From positions 434,001 to 498,000 of the forward strand of contig CAWBJO010000006.1 of the NCBI GenBank assembly GCA_963789175.1: a stretch of DNA of 64,000 nucleotides. Reading direction: 5' to 3'. A program made the position numbers and the translations under genes. Shown here piece by piece: positions 26,576 through 36,236 of the stretch. The notes under the pieces were generated by a model. It had not been told where the DNA came from, ran no database searches, and saw only the letters and a program-made list of their open reading frames with translations. Source of the DNA: CAWBJO01 sp963789175 (GTDB lineage Bacteria > Pseudomonadota > Alphaproteobacteria > Rhizobiales > Aestuariivirgaceae). Each line of letters opens with the position of its first letter. Position 1 is the stretch's first letter.

Positions 26576-27106
26576 TCAGATCTTCTCGACCTGGCCGTAT
26601 TCGAGCTCGACCGGCGTGGCGCGCCCGAAAATCGAAACAGCCACCTTCAGACGCGAGCGCTCCTCGTCCACCTCCTCCACGAGGCCGTTGAACGAGGCAA
26701 AAGGCCCATCGGCGACGCGAACCTGCTCGCCGACCTCGAACTGGATCGAAGGCCGCGGACGTTCGATGCCTTCCTGCACCTGATGCAGGATGCGTCCCGC
26801 TTCCGCCTCCGTGATGGCAACCGGCTTGTTGTCCGAACCCAGAAAGCCGGTGACCTTGGGCGTGTTCTTGATCAGATGGTATGCCTCATCGGTCATTTCC
26901 ATCTTCACGAGCACATAGCCCGGAAAAAAACGCCGCTCGCTCGTTACCTTGCGGCCCCGCCGGAGCTCGACGACCTCTTCTGTCGGCACGAGCACTTCGT
27001 CGAAAAGGTGCCCCAGCCCCTTCTGCGTAGACTGTTCCTTGATCGATTCCGCGACCTTGTTCTCGAAGTTCGAGTAGGCGTGAACGATGTACCAGCGTTT
27101 CGTCAT
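26576..27106 (-). CDS. nusG: Transcription termination/antitermination factor NusG
   Basis: NusG binds RNA polymerase through its N-terminal domain and Rho or S10 through its C-terminal KOW domain. From MTKRWYIVHAYSNFENKV it has 176 residues. RRFFPGYVLVKMEM marks the NGN domain and VADGPFASFNGLVEEVDEER the KOW domain. Upstream in-frame codons are not protein-like. Confidence 0.97.
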   Translation of the reverse strand: MTKRWYIVHAYSNFENKVAESIKEQSTQKGLGHLFDEVLVPTEEVVELRRGRKVTSERRFFPGYVLVKMEMTDEAYHLIKNTPKVTGFLGSDNKPVAITEAEAGRILHQVQEGIERPRPSIQFEVGEQVRVADGPFASFNGLVEEVDEERSRLKVAVSIFGRATPVELEYGQVEKI

Positions 27107-27131
27107 GTCCCTTTGAGCCGTTCCGCTCCTG

Positions 27132-27326
27132 CTAAAGCGCCAGCAACACGCTATCGACAATCCACTTCAGGATGGCGTCGACCCCCAGGAAGAACAGGGA
27201 CGCCAAAGCCACCATGATCAACACCATCATGGTGGTGACCAGCGTCTCGTTCCGGGTCGGCCAGGTGATCTTGCCAGCTTCCTGGCGCACCTGCTGAAGG
27301 AACTCTATTGGGTTCGTCTTCGCCAT
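27132..27326 (-). CDS. secE: Preprotein translocase subunit SecE
   Basis: SecE is the small essential clamp of the SecYEG channel. The 64-residue protein has the amphipathic motif EFLQQVRQEAGKITWPTRNET followed by a single transmembrane helix (about residues 32-58). It lies between tRNA-Trp and nusG, the usual bacterial arrangement. Confidence 0.96.
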   Translation of the reverse strand: MAKTNPIEFLQQVRQEAGKITWPTRNETLVTTMMVLIMVALASLFFLGVDAILKWIVDSVLLAL

Positions 27327-27356
27327 TCGATATCCGATCCTACCGTTTGCTTTCGG

Positions 27357-27432
<76 letters not shown>

Positions 27433-27458
27433 ATCCATGGGCCAGCCGACCTTCCTCG

Positions 27459-28649
<1,191 letters not shown>

Positions 28650-28760
28650 CTGATCCTGTTCCTTCTGCCAACCGGCGCCCGGCCAGCGCGTCAACCGATT
28701 CTCTCAAGCTCCGTCTGTCGCGGGGTCGCGGGGATGAGCCTTCGGGCCCCCCCTGGACCC

Positions 28761-28834
28761 TGGAGCGGGTGAGGGGAATCGAACCCCCGTCTTCAGCTTG
28801 GAAGGCTGTTGCTCTACCATTGAGCTACACCCGC
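28761..28834 (-). tRNA. tRNA-Gly (TCC anticodon)
   Basis: The minus strand reads GCGGGTG at the 5' acceptor, AGCTCAATGGTAGAGC in the D-arm, anticodon loop CTTCCAA with TCC, a T-arm with GGTTCGATTCC and an encoded CCA; 74 bases. It lies between tRNA-Tyr and tuf. Confidence 0.96.
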
Positions 28835-28919
28835 CCGACCCTGTTTTTATCGTTGCTTCTAGCGGCTTTGCCTCACTCAAGAACTCCACGCCCACCTGCG
28901 CTGCTGCCTCCCCGGGGGA

Positions 28920-29004
28920 TGGTGGGGGAGGTAGGACTCGAACCTACGAAGGCGAAGCCAGCGGATTTACAGTCCGCCCCCTTTGCCGCTCGGGACACTC
29001 CCCC
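28920..29004 (-). tRNA. tRNA-Tyr (GTA anticodon)
   Basis: An 85-base class II tRNA on the minus strand: acceptor GGGGGAG/CTCCCCC, anticodon loop CTGTAAA with GTA, a long variable arm (GGCTTCGCC) and encoded CCA. It is the first gene of the tRNA-tuf-secE-nusG series. Confidence 0.96.
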
Positions 29005-29043
29005 GCCTTGAGGCTGAACCAATTCATGCGCGCAAGACATTGT

Positions 29044-29064
29044 GCCCGGTCTTTTGGACCGGGC
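29044..29064 (-). promoter_or_regulatory. Hairpin between promoter and tRNA-Tyr
   Basis: GCCCGGTC (29044-29051) pairs with GACCGGGC (29057-29064) around a TTTTG loop, between the promoter and tRNA-Tyr. It may be an RNA processing or 5'-stability element; it lacks a T-run on the minus strand. Confidence 0.5.
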
Positions 29065-29076
29065 TTGATCGGAGGC

Positions 29077-29104
29077 TTTATAAAGGTCGGAGGACGGGTG
29101 TCAA
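29077..29104 (-). promoter_or_regulatory. Strong sigma-70 promoter of the tRNA-tuf-secE-nusG series
   Basis: On the minus strand the consensus TTGACA (29104-29099) is followed after 16 bases by TATAAA (29082-29077). It lies about 70 bp upstream of tRNA-Tyr, as expected for a highly expressed stable-RNA promoter. Confidence 0.75.
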
Positions 29105-29215
29105 TTGTTAATAGATAGGCGAAACACACAAAAACGTAAGGGGTTAGGCCAAAAAAACTCCGCTTGGACAATTTCGCCGCTCGGAATGACCGTGACCCGG
29201 CCGTATAAAGCCGAA

Positions 29216-29992
29216 ATGAATTCCCGCAGTCCCAGGAAACCGCCGATTCCCGCGCAAAAGCAGCACTCCGATTCGGGTCACGACATCATATATGGGCTCC
29301 ATGCCGTCGAAGCCGCGCTATCGAACCCCAAACGGCGGGTCCGAAGCCTGGCCGTCACCAAGAACGGGTTCGACCGTTTGAAGGAGGCGGTTCCCGAGCT
29401 TGCCGTGGAACCGGAGGTGCTCCATCCGCGAGACCTCGACAGGCGCCTCGAGCCCGGAGCGGTCCACCAGGGGGTGCTTCTCCTGGCCGATCCCCTCCCC
29501 CAGCCCCGGCTCGACCAGATCGAACGGAGCGGAATCGTGGTCGTTCTCGACCAGGTCACCGACCCCCACAATGTAGGTGCGATCCTCAGGTCCTGTGCCG
29601 CGTTCCGGGTGACGGCGCTTGTCACGACGGCGCGGCACGCGCCCTCGCTCACGGCGGTGCTCTTCAAATCGGCCTCCGGGGCGGCGGAAGCCATCCCCTT
29701 CGTGAGGGTCACCAACCTCGCCCGGGCCATCGAGGAGCTGAAATCGTACGATTTCGAGATCATGGGGCTCGATTCCGATGCGCCGCAGGCGATCCAGGAG
29801 ACGGCGCCGCGGTTTCCGGTCGCCCTCGTCCTCGGCGCGGAGGGAAAGGGCCTGAGGCACCTGACCCGGCAAAGCTGCGACAGACTCGTCCGGCTCGAGC
29901 TGCCGGGCGTCGTCAAGAGCCTCAACGTCTCCAATGCCGCGGCGGTCGCGCTTTATGCACTTTCAACCGCCAACGATCGGCCATCGGCTTGA
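29216..29992 (+). CDS. rlmB: 23S rRNA (guanosine-2'-O-)-methyltransferase RlmB-type (SpoU family)
   Basis: A SpoU/TrmH-family SPOUT methyltransferase that uses S-adenosylmethionine to 2'-O-methylate RNA; RlmB modifies G2251 of 23S rRNA. The N-terminal substrate-binding part has HDIIYGLHAVEAAL; the catalytic knot shows motif 1 (DPHNVGAILRSCAAF), motif 2 (LVLGAEGKGL) and motif 3 (SLNVSNAAAVALY). The start at 29216 gives 258 residues; codons at 29105 and 29186 are in-frame alternatives, and no start has a strong Shine-Dalgarno sequence. TrmH-type tRNA specificity cannot be excluded. Confidence 0.85.
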   Translation: MNSRSPRKPPIPAQKQHSDSGHDIIYGLHAVEAALSNPKRRVRSLAVTKNGFDRLKEAVPELAVEPEVLHPRDLDRRLEPGAVHQGVLLLADPLPQPRLDQIERSGIVVVLDQVTDPHNVGAILRSCAAFRVTALVTTARHAPSLTAVLFKSASGAAEAIPFVRVTNLARAIEELKSYDFEIMGLDSDAPQAIQETAPRFPVALVLGAEGKGLRHLTRQSCDRLVRLELPGVVKSLNVSNAAAVALYALSTANDRPSA

Positions 29993-30031
29993 CCGGCTAC
30001 GGCAGTCGGAACTAGACATCAACGATCGGAC

Positions 30032-30107
<76 letters not shown>

Positions 30108-30117
30108 GCTTAACCTT

Positions 30118-30558
30118 TTGATTTATTTTAATGTGCAGCCTGAGGTGAACTCGTTGCTTCGCATATCGCTCATTGGGTCGCCCCCGGGTCGCCACGTGCT
30201 GGCAAAGTGGGTAGGGCTGTGGTGCTTTCTTTCCCTGAGCGTGACGTCCTCGATGGCAGACACGGAAAGGTGGTGTTCCGACGGCTTTGAGGCTCCGGCC
30301 GAAATGACCTTTTCATTCGACACGTCTGTCCGCATGCATTTGCGAATTGGAGACCGTACGGAGTCGTTCATGGCTGGCAACTCCCTTGGCAAGGGCCGCA
30401 ACGGCACGCCATACGTCAGCCATCGGAGCGGAAAATCTGAAATTCTCCTCAAGGCTGGGGTCACGATGGATGCCGGTCTCGACCCTCCCGACGCGCCTCA
30501 AATCTATATCTTTCGCGATCGGGTGTTCTGGCCATGCCAACACCACCACGATCACTGA
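30118..30558 (+). CDS. Putative secreted protein of unknown function
   Basis: I do not recognise this protein. The longest frame starts with TTG at 30118, only ten bases after tRNA-Thr; in-frame GTG codons at 30145 and 30196 are also possible, so the start is uncertain. A hydrophobic stretch (WVGLWCFLSLSVTSSMA) looks like a signal peptide. The mature part is small with two or three cysteines and ends in a histidine cluster (CQHHHDH) that could bind metal, which is speculation. It directly precedes the antiporter gene. Confidence 0.45.
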   Translation: MIYFNVQPEVNSLLRISLIGSPPGRHVLAKWVGLWCFLSLSVTSSMADTERWCSDGFEAPAEMTFSFDTSVRMHLRIGDRTESFMAGNSLGKGRNGTPYVSHRSGKSEILLKAGVTMDAGLDPPDAPQIYIFRDRVFWPCQHHHDH

Positions 30559-30673
30559 ACGTCGGAGCTGTTTGCCCGGCCGGCGGGCGCGGATCCTTGG
30601 CACCCCAATAACTGACTTCGCGCCCGTCCTCCGATAGCTTGGCGCCTGTTCCGCCCCATCATGCTAGGCTCTG

Positions 30674-32104
30674 GTGAATAAACTAGCCCCACTTGCAATC
30701 GTGTTGAGCGCGTCCCTCCTGGCGCCCGGAGAGGCTCGCGCCGCTACTGCACTGGATGGCTCGTCGATGGGGTGGCCTTGGGCAATCCCATTCCTTGGCA
30801 TTCTCCTATCGATCGCAACTGGCCCCCTTCTCTTTCCCCGTATTTGGCACCATCACTACGGCAAAATCGCCCTCGCATGGGCAATGCTGGCTCTGTTGCC
30901 GATCATGATCGGGTACAGCGTGGAAACGGCGCTCTCGGCCTTTGCGCATGCACTGCTGGCCGAGTACTTGAGTTTCATTGTTCTATTGTTTGCCCTCTAC
31001 ACGGTCGCGGGAGGCATTCTCGTCACGGGAAACCTGCCGGGGACGCCCCTGGCAAACACAACACTGCTGGCAACCGGCGCGGCGATGGCCAGTATTGTCG
31101 GGACAACGGGTGCGGCAATGATTTTGATCCGGCCAGTTATCACAGCCAACGCCAGCCGCCGTCACAATGCTCACATCATCATTTTCTTTATCATTCTCGT
31201 CGCCAATGTCGGCGGAGCCCTCACACCTTTAGGAGATCCACCGCTCTTTGTGGGGTTTCTGCGCGGTGTGGACTTCTTGTGGACGGCTCAGCATCTCTGG
31301 CTCCAGACACTCCTCGTATCCGGTTTGGTACTGACTATATTTGTGGTGGTCGAAACAGTACTCTTTCGTCGCGAAAAGGTCTCTGTTCACCCCAAAGAAC
31401 CGGCAATCCATATTCGGCTTCGGGGCACACGCAACCTCCTTCTCATTGCCCTTATCATTGCCGTCATTCTTGCCTCTGCGGTTTGGGAATCTGGAATTTC
31501 CTTTGATGTCTTTGGAACGCACTTGGAGCTTCAGAACCTTGTGCGCGATACAGCCCTAGTAGCGATTGCGCTGCTTTCGCTTTGGCTGACGCCCGATGAA
31601 CATCGGACGGCCAATGGATTTACATGGGAACCAATTCGAGAGGTGGCCATACTATTCGCCGGCATTTTCACTGCAATTGTTCCGGTTTTAGCGATGCTGG
31701 GCGCCGGGACCGAAGGATCATTTGCGAGCCTGTTTTCTGCTGTGACTTCAACCGATGGAACTCCAAATGAGGTGGCATATTTCTGGCTCACCGGCATTCT
31801 GTCGGCATTCCTCGATAATGCGCCGACCTACCTTGTGTTCTTTGAGCTAGCGGGGGGCGACCCGAACCACCTCATGGGCCCGGCCGCGGGAACGCTGGCT
31901 GCCATATCAATGGGCGCTGTTTACATGGGGGCGCTTACGTACATAGGGAATGCACCCAACTTCATGGTCTATGCTATTGCCGTCGAGCGCGGTATTCGCA
32001 TGCCAAGCTTTTTCGCTTACATGTTGTGGGCGGCCGCTGTCCTTGTGCCGCTCTTTGCCCTTCTGACTTTCCTTCCCATCCCTCCGATATTTCGGTTCTC
32101 CTGA
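30674..32104 (+). CDS. nhaD: NhaD-type Na+/H+ antiporter (ArsB/NhaD superfamily)
   Basis: A 476-residue inner-membrane protein with a GTG start. The N-terminus looks like a cleavable signal sequence ending EARAA, followed by about 12 transmembrane helices. The two inverted-repeat hallmark regions are visible: ANVGGALTPLGDPPLFVGFL near residue 180 and SAFLDNAPTYLVFFELAGG near residue 380. These proteins exchange sodium or lithium for protons across the inner membrane. Arsenite or citrate transport is possible in the wider superfamily, but the motifs fit NhaD best. Codon use appears somewhat less GC-rich than the ribosomal block. Confidence 0.8.
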   Translation: MNKLAPLAIVLSASLLAPGEARAATALDGSSMGWPWAIPFLGILLSIATGPLLFPRIWHHHYGKIALAWAMLALLPIMIGYSVETALSAFAHALLAEYLSFIVLLFALYTVAGGILVTGNLPGTPLANTTLLATGAAMASIVGTTGAAMILIRPVITANASRRHNAHIIIFFIILVANVGGALTPLGDPPLFVGFLRGVDFLWTAQHLWLQTLLVSGLVLTIFVVVETVLFRREKVSVHPKEPAIHIRLRGTRNLLLIALIIAVILASAVWESGISFDVFGTHLELQNLVRDTALVAIALLSLWLTPDEHRTANGFTWEPIREVAILFAGIFTAIVPVLAMLGAGTEGSFASLFSAVTSTDGTPNEVAYFWLTGILSAFLDNAPTYLVFFELAGGDPNHLMGPAAGTLAAISMGAVYMGALTYIGNAPNFMVYAIAVERGIRMPSFFAYMLWAAAVLVPLFALLTFLPIPPIFRFS

Positions 32105-32114
32105 AGGCCACGCA

Positions 32115-32330
32115 TCAAGGAGACCCCTCGGACTCGCGTCTCTCCGGCAACTTGGCAATAGTATTGGCCATCACGAACGCCTCCTCATCGGTGAAGTAGG
32201 TATCGAACAGGGCATTCGCGCTAGTAAGTGTAGGCGAGTGAAAAGCCATTGGCGTCTTTGACCACAAAATGGTTGCCGTCCGCTCAACGTGCCAGGGGGC
32301 GGGGAAACTTGCGCCGCTCGACCATGCGGC
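32115..32330 (-). pseudogene. Frameshifted relic of a small rhizobial repeat-family gene, copy A
   Basis: Three protein-like pieces follow each other in different minus-strand frames: FPAPWHVERTA (about 32270-32320), NHFVVKDANGFSLAYTY (about 32228-32280) and FDTYFTDEEAFVMANTIAKLPE (about 32140-32212). Together they resemble a short protein very common in Hyphomicrobiales, remembered as PxPWxVExT..DANGxxLAYVY..DEARRIAxNIAKLP. At least two frameshifts separate the pieces. Shorter relics of its end occur at 35062-35130 and 36237-36266. Confidence 0.6.
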
Positions 32331-32406
32331 CTCGTGTTTGAGTATCCATAGCTGCGCGGAAGGGAAAGCGGGGCAACTTCTTGGACTACGGGCGTGCATG
32401 CGCGCT

Positions 32407-32931
32407 CTACTCGGGAGGCCGCAGGTACTTCGCCGCAACCAACTCGCCAACCTGTTTGCCCATGGCCATGCCGACTTCCGTGGAGTTGCGGTAGTGCACG
32501 CCGTCGTAGATGCGTGCATTTGCTACCTCCTGCACAAAGTCATCGATCTTAGTCCAACTCCGCGCCGCGCCTTTAGCGGTGACACTGGTCGTCGTCAGGG
32601 TCGGCACGGGACCGGTCCCGATATCGGCTTGTAGCACCGTACCAACGGCGGCGGAGAGGATGCAGTGCGCGCATGGATACTCGGGGTGCATGGGAGTGTC
32701 GATGAACGGCGTCCATGATGGATCCCGTTCGGTCGCGTCGTTGCCGTCGATGTCGCCATTGCGGATCGCGGTGACTGGGCGCCAAAAATTGTAGTGGTAC
32801 TTGGCGTCGAAGACGGCGATCAGCGCGTCGTCCGTGGCCTGCGACACCGCTGCAAACAAGCGGGCGTTCTGCGTGACCTCCCGTCCGGGCACGGTGGCAA
32901 TCGAGTGAACGACCCCGTGATAGACTCGCCC
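32407..32931 (-). pseudogene. C-terminal fragment of a vanadium-dependent haloperoxidase / PAP2-like protein
   Basis: The frame opens after an in-frame TAG at 32934-32932 and has no plausible start until a GTG at 32892. It reads NARLFAAVSQ, KYHYNFWRPVTAIR, HPEYPCAHC and ARIYDGVHYRNSTEVG, in the order found in the vanadate-binding half of the family. The lysine, arginines and both histidines of the site appear retained, but the usual Ser-Gly before the first histidine is Cys-Ala. About two-thirds of a normal protein is missing at the N-terminus. Confidence 0.7.
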
Positions 32932-32934
32932 CTA

Positions 32935-33187
32935 ATCGAGCACAATGGCAACGCCGAACACGGCGGGCCAAGTCAGGGACCCTGACCCTTTGGTCCTTTT
33001 CATTTCGGCTGCCGACATGCGATCCACACTAATTCCACGTCTGCAAACAAAGTTCGATTGACAAAGTCTCACAGCTTTTGCCTAGGATGTATTTCCGTGG
33101 GGATCGGGACGATCAAGTTAAGCAATTTCGGTCGTTGAGGCGATTGCACAAGCGGGGACGCGTAGTTGAGCTACGCGATGCGGCCTT
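32935..33187. other. Gene-free stretch
   Basis: No convincing coding region, RNA gene or repeat is seen between the haloperoxidase fragment and the small frame at 33188. The DNA is noticeably more AT-rich than the flanking operons. Confidence 0.4.
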
Positions 33188-33463
33188 ATGCAAGACATGG
33201 CAAACGCCAGAGTGGTGGCTCTGAGCGCTGCGAAAGCAGCTTGCGGTACTTCGATAGACGCACAGTTCTACGCAAAGCGAATACTCGATCGCTATGAGCT
33301 CGTGATGCAAGAACATGGGTTTGGCTATCAGATTCTCGTCGAGAACACGGAGCCCCTGCAAGAACCTATTCACGAGGCAGCGTGGTCTGAACCTGCTCCC
33401 CTTCACCCACTCTTGGGCCTCTTCGCTGCCTTCTATCGGTTTCGGCGACCACGAGCGACCTAG
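33188..33463 (+). CDS. Small hypothetical protein, doubtful
   Basis: A 91-residue frame with protein-like composition in its first two thirds (AQFYAKRILDRYELVMQEHGFGYQILVENTEPL) and an Arg-rich end. No good Shine-Dalgarno sequence precedes either ATG (33188 or 33197). I do not recognise a family. It lies in decayed accessory DNA and could be a relic or chance frame. Confidence 0.3.
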   Translation: MQDMANARVVALSAAKAACGTSIDAQFYAKRILDRYELVMQEHGFGYQILVENTEPLQEPIHEAAWSEPAPLHPLLGLFAAFYRFRRPRAT

Positions 33464-33590
33464 CATTTGGCTGCGACTAAATCCCGTCCTGTTCCTAAGT
33501 TGGAAAATGCGCGCCAATAATGGCCGGGCCACACAATCCGGCCACCTCTACCGGAGCTAGTCGCCTCTAGACCCTGCTATCCTCAACATT

Positions 33591-34055
33591 TTAGAATCGC
33601 CACCTTATCCCGGCCTGAACGGAATGAATTGTGATGTCATAGGAACGAAGTAGGCCAGTTGAAGTTCTCCTCGCCCAAGTTAGTGTAGCGATACTCAATT
33701 CGTCCGCTAAGAGCGTCGGAGAAGGCATATTGGAATCCACCACCTACGGTGAAGCCAAATAGGTCTCGTTGTCGTTTTCTCGCGTGAGTCTTTCGAAGTT
33801 CAATGCCCCTTGCTCAACTTCTGCAATCGCTAGACCACCCGTGGCATAAACAAGAGCACGGTCGAATACATAGCCAAGCCGACCGCGTAAACTGCCATTC
33901 AGCTGAACGTCGGTCGTAAATTCGTCGTCATTGGCAAAAGTGAAGGTTCCGTCGATGTTTGAAAAGTTGATATCGGCTTCAATGCTGAACACGATGGCAT
34001 TCATCTGCCAATTCATGCCAGCGTGTACACCACCGTTGAAACCCTGTTACGATCA
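33591..34055 (-). pseudogene. Frameshifted outer-membrane beta-barrel (Omp25/porin-family) gene
   Basis: Three minus-strand pieces in shifting frames rebuild the C-terminal half of a rhizobial opacity-type porin: GFNGGVHAGMNWQMNAIVF and LRGRLGYVFDRALVYATGGLAI (33790-34050), FTVGGGFQYAFSDALSGRIEYRYTNLGEENF (33660-33760), and YDITIHSVQAGIRWRF ending TAA at 33591. A one-base deletion near 33758 and a second shift near 33640 break the frame. An in-frame stop lies just upstream of the first piece, and the signal-peptide end is lost. Confidence 0.75.
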
Positions 34056-34100
34056 GGGCAACGCCTTATCTCGGAATCCTTGGCAATGATCACGTGACTC

Positions 34101-34137
34101 AAAGAAAAGCCCGACCATTTGGTGAGGATGGCCGGGC
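34101..34137 (-). terminator. Rho-independent terminator of the SGNH hydrolase gene
   Basis: On the minus strand a 10-bp stem with one mismatch (34128-34137 with 34109-34118, nine-base loop) is followed by TTTTCTTT (34108-34101). It lies 38 bp downstream of the hydrolase stop codon. Confidence 0.7.
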
Positions 34138-34174
34138 ACTAGGGCGCGCCGTGACTTGCCTCCGGAATTCAGGC

Positions 34175-34720
34175 TCACTTTTGTAGTAAAGGAGCCACGT
34201 CCGATATGAGAGCCTTCGCGATCAGGTCGTGGCCCGTCTCTGTGAAATGTAGGCCATCTGGTTGCCGGTTACCCCCAGCCATTTTCCCCAACGTTGATAC
34301 AACTACGAGCTTTACTCGGTGAGCTTTCATCCACTTTTTAACGGTTGGCATATGATCGGCGACATCGATACCGCGCTTCTCACTGTTGAAACGCGCCTTG
34401 TCTAGGATCACAATCTTTGTACCTCTCGGTATTGAACTTTCGAGACGCTTAAGGATGCGCGTGATGTCATCCCCGTTCACGCCTGCATTCACGATCCGCA
34501 CGTCGTACCCCTGAGCATCGAGGAGGTCTTCGAGGCGCGCGGGCCACGCATCTTTTTTTGATACGCCTTTGCCAGCCGTATTGCTGGCTCCAATAGCAAC
34601 AATAAGTGTTTCTGCATGGGCAAGAGCAGCAGAAAGAGAAAGCGCTACCGAAAAGCCGACAGCACCCAGGTACGTTCTAGTCCAATCGATCAATTGAGTT
34701 TTCATTTTCGGCGATCCCAT
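34175..34720 (-). CDS. SGNH/GDSL-type hydrolase (TesA-like esterase), secreted
   Basis: A 181-residue protein with a signal peptide (hydrophobic 18-34, likely cut after AHA). The catalytic serine block reads AIGASNTAGKGVS (serine 46), a variant of GDSL typical of TesA-like arylesterases; NAGVNGDD is the glycine block, RFN keeps the asparagine of block III, and DGLHFTETGH supplies the Asp/His pair near the C-terminus. It should hydrolyse an ester or thioester in the periplasm. An ATG at 34705 is an alternative start. It stands alone, with its own terminator. Confidence 0.85.
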   Translation of the reverse strand: MGSPKMKTQLIDWTRTYLGAVGFSVALSLSAALAHAETLIVAIGASNTAGKGVSKKDAWPARLEDLLDAQGYDVRIVNAGVNGDDITRILKRLESSIPRGTKIVILDKARFNSEKRGIDVADHMPTVKKWMKAHRVKLVVVSTLGKMAGGNRQPDGLHFTETGHDLIAKALISDVAPLLQK

Positions 34721-35061
34721 ACTTGAACCTATCTACTTGAGAAAAAACAGCGAAACGAGTCGCGGTGAGATGGGCGCGGATGAACAGTAGTTTGAAGCAG
34801 CTTAGCAGGGCTTCCTAGGGATAGAAGGGACCTTTGTGCAGCCCCACTCCATCAGCATCGACAAAGCCTAAACTTGTGCTGGTCGGCAAGTTTGTCACGA
34901 AGGTCGGCGGCAAGTTGGGATTTTCCGCTCCCGTCGATCCCGTTGATACCAACGATGTAAGGACGTTCCGATCGGGCACTACGGGATATGACGTTTGTGA
35001 GGTGATCCAAAACTGACATACGTGAAACAGACCCTGTCCTGATCGGCTGCCCTAGGCGTTA
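34721..35061. other. Gene-free stretch
   Basis: This region holds only short frames without recognisable protein features, including a 60-residue plus-strand frame at 34834-35016 with no supporting start. It probably belongs to the same decayed strip as the neighbouring relics. Confidence 0.4.
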
Positions 35062-35130
35062 GGCAGCTTAGTGATCGTATTCGCCATCACGGACGCCTTC
35101 TCATCGATGAAGTAGGTGTCGTACATGCCG
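35062..35130 (-). pseudogene. Relic of the small repeat-family gene, copy B (C-terminus only)
   Basis: The minus strand encodes MYDTYFIDEKASVMANTITKLP followed by a stop, matching the end of copy A (about 80% identical over 68 bases to 32146-32213). No N-terminal part was found upstream. Confidence 0.6.
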
Positions 35131-35256
35131 GGGCCAATACTCAGCACCTGAAGTCGCATTTTTACAACAGTCGCAGGAACTTCGTGCCGTTAAGGGGTCC
35201 GAGATAGTTACTCCGCGTATATTTGCCCCAATACAATTGATTCGCTGGGGAGCCAT

Positions 35257-36114
35257 ATGAAACGGATTCTGCTGTTGTCGTCCTGTCTTGCGTTGTCTTT
35301 GTCGCTCGCAGGCGGAGCGGGAGCAGCGGATTACGGTCCCGCTCCCGTGGGGCTGCTCCTGTCGGGCGATCTCGGGGTCTATGTCGGGCTGGCCAAGGTC
35401 AGTGACCCCGATGACGAGTTTGATGACGACCGGTACCCGCTGTGGGGTGGAACCGGTGCAATCAGCATTCCATTCCTCGACAATTTCTCGGTTCAGCTCG
35501 ATGCGTTCGCCGAACGCAACAATGTGGACACCGACGATGACGGAGCCACCCGCATTCATGGTTTCGGCGGGCATCTGAGCTTTCGGGATCCGACCATGGG
35601 TCTCATCGGGGTGTTCGGCGGCATCGGCCGAGCCGATGCCTCGGACGATGAGAAGGTCCGCTGGGCGGGTGTCGAGGGCCAATACTACTTCGATAACATC
35701 ACCCTCTATGGTCAACTGGGGTGGATGGAATCGAACAGTGATCACGACGCGCTGGATTTTGATCATCTCTTCGCCCGCGGCGTCGCGCGCTACTTCTTGA
35801 ATGACGACATGCTCCTCGAAGGCGAGCTCGCCTACACCCAGGGCACGATTCACGGTGAAGATATGGATTTGCTGGGCTGGGGTGCTAAGTTCAAGTTCGG
35901 CCTGTTCGACACTCCGCTCTACATGTCGGTCGGATACCGCGGCACTCACGGCGACGAGAATAATGGCGAGGAGGCGACCGAGCACCTTGGTTTCGTGGGC
36001 CTTTCCATTCCTTTCGGCACCCACACTCTGATGGAAAAGGATCGGCTCGGAGCCACCTTGGATACGCCGACCTTCCAGACGCGGGCGGCCAACTGGACAA
36101 GTGCACTTGACTAA
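35257..36114 (+). CDS. Secreted protein, probable outer-membrane beta-barrel, unknown function
   Basis: A 285-residue protein with a clear signal peptide (MKRILLLSSCLALSLSLAGGAGA, cut before ADYG) and GGGGAG-like Shine-Dalgarno just upstream. The mature part alternates Gly/aromatic-rich strands with acidic loops (DPDDEFDDD, DTDDD), the pattern of a small outer-membrane barrel, for example LSGDLGVYVGLAKV, VEGQYYFDNITLYGQLGW and YMSVGYRGTHGDENNG. The final 35 residues are not barrel-like. I do not recognise a named family. A strong terminator follows. Confidence 0.75.
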   Translation: MKRILLLSSCLALSLSLAGGAGAADYGPAPVGLLLSGDLGVYVGLAKVSDPDDEFDDDRYPLWGGTGAISIPFLDNFSVQLDAFAERNNVDTDDDGATRIHGFGGHLSFRDPTMGLIGVFGGIGRADASDDEKVRWAGVEGQYYFDNITLYGQLGWMESNSDHDALDFDHLFARGVARYFLNDDMLLEGELAYTQGTIHGEDMDLLGWGAKFKFGLFDTPLYMSVGYRGTHGDENNGEEATEHLGFVGLSIPFGTHTLMEKDRLGATLDTPTFQTRAANWTSALD

Positions 36115-36141
36115 CTATTGACGCTCTCCCTACGAACTTTA

Positions 36142-36171
36142 AGCCCGGCCTTGGAGCCGGGCTATTTTTTT
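36142..36171 (+). terminator. Rho-independent terminator after the barrel-protein gene
   Basis: AGCCCGGC (36142-36149) pairs with GCCGGGCT (36156-36163) around a six-base loop and is followed by A and seven Ts. It lies 28 bp after the stop codon. Confidence 0.9.
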
Positions 36172-36236
36172 AACTGGCTACGTTTGGTGAGGATGTCATT
36201 GGGCCGCAAAGGCGATCCTGTGGTTTCCTTGTCAGG

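Noticed and set aside
33113..33532. Minus-strand frame of 139 codons
   Set aside because: Composition is not protein-like, no start signal, and it overlaps the equally weak plus-strand frame at 33188.
34834..35016. 60-codon plus-strand frame
   Set aside because: Rare start codon, no ribosome binding site and no recognisable features in decayed DNA.
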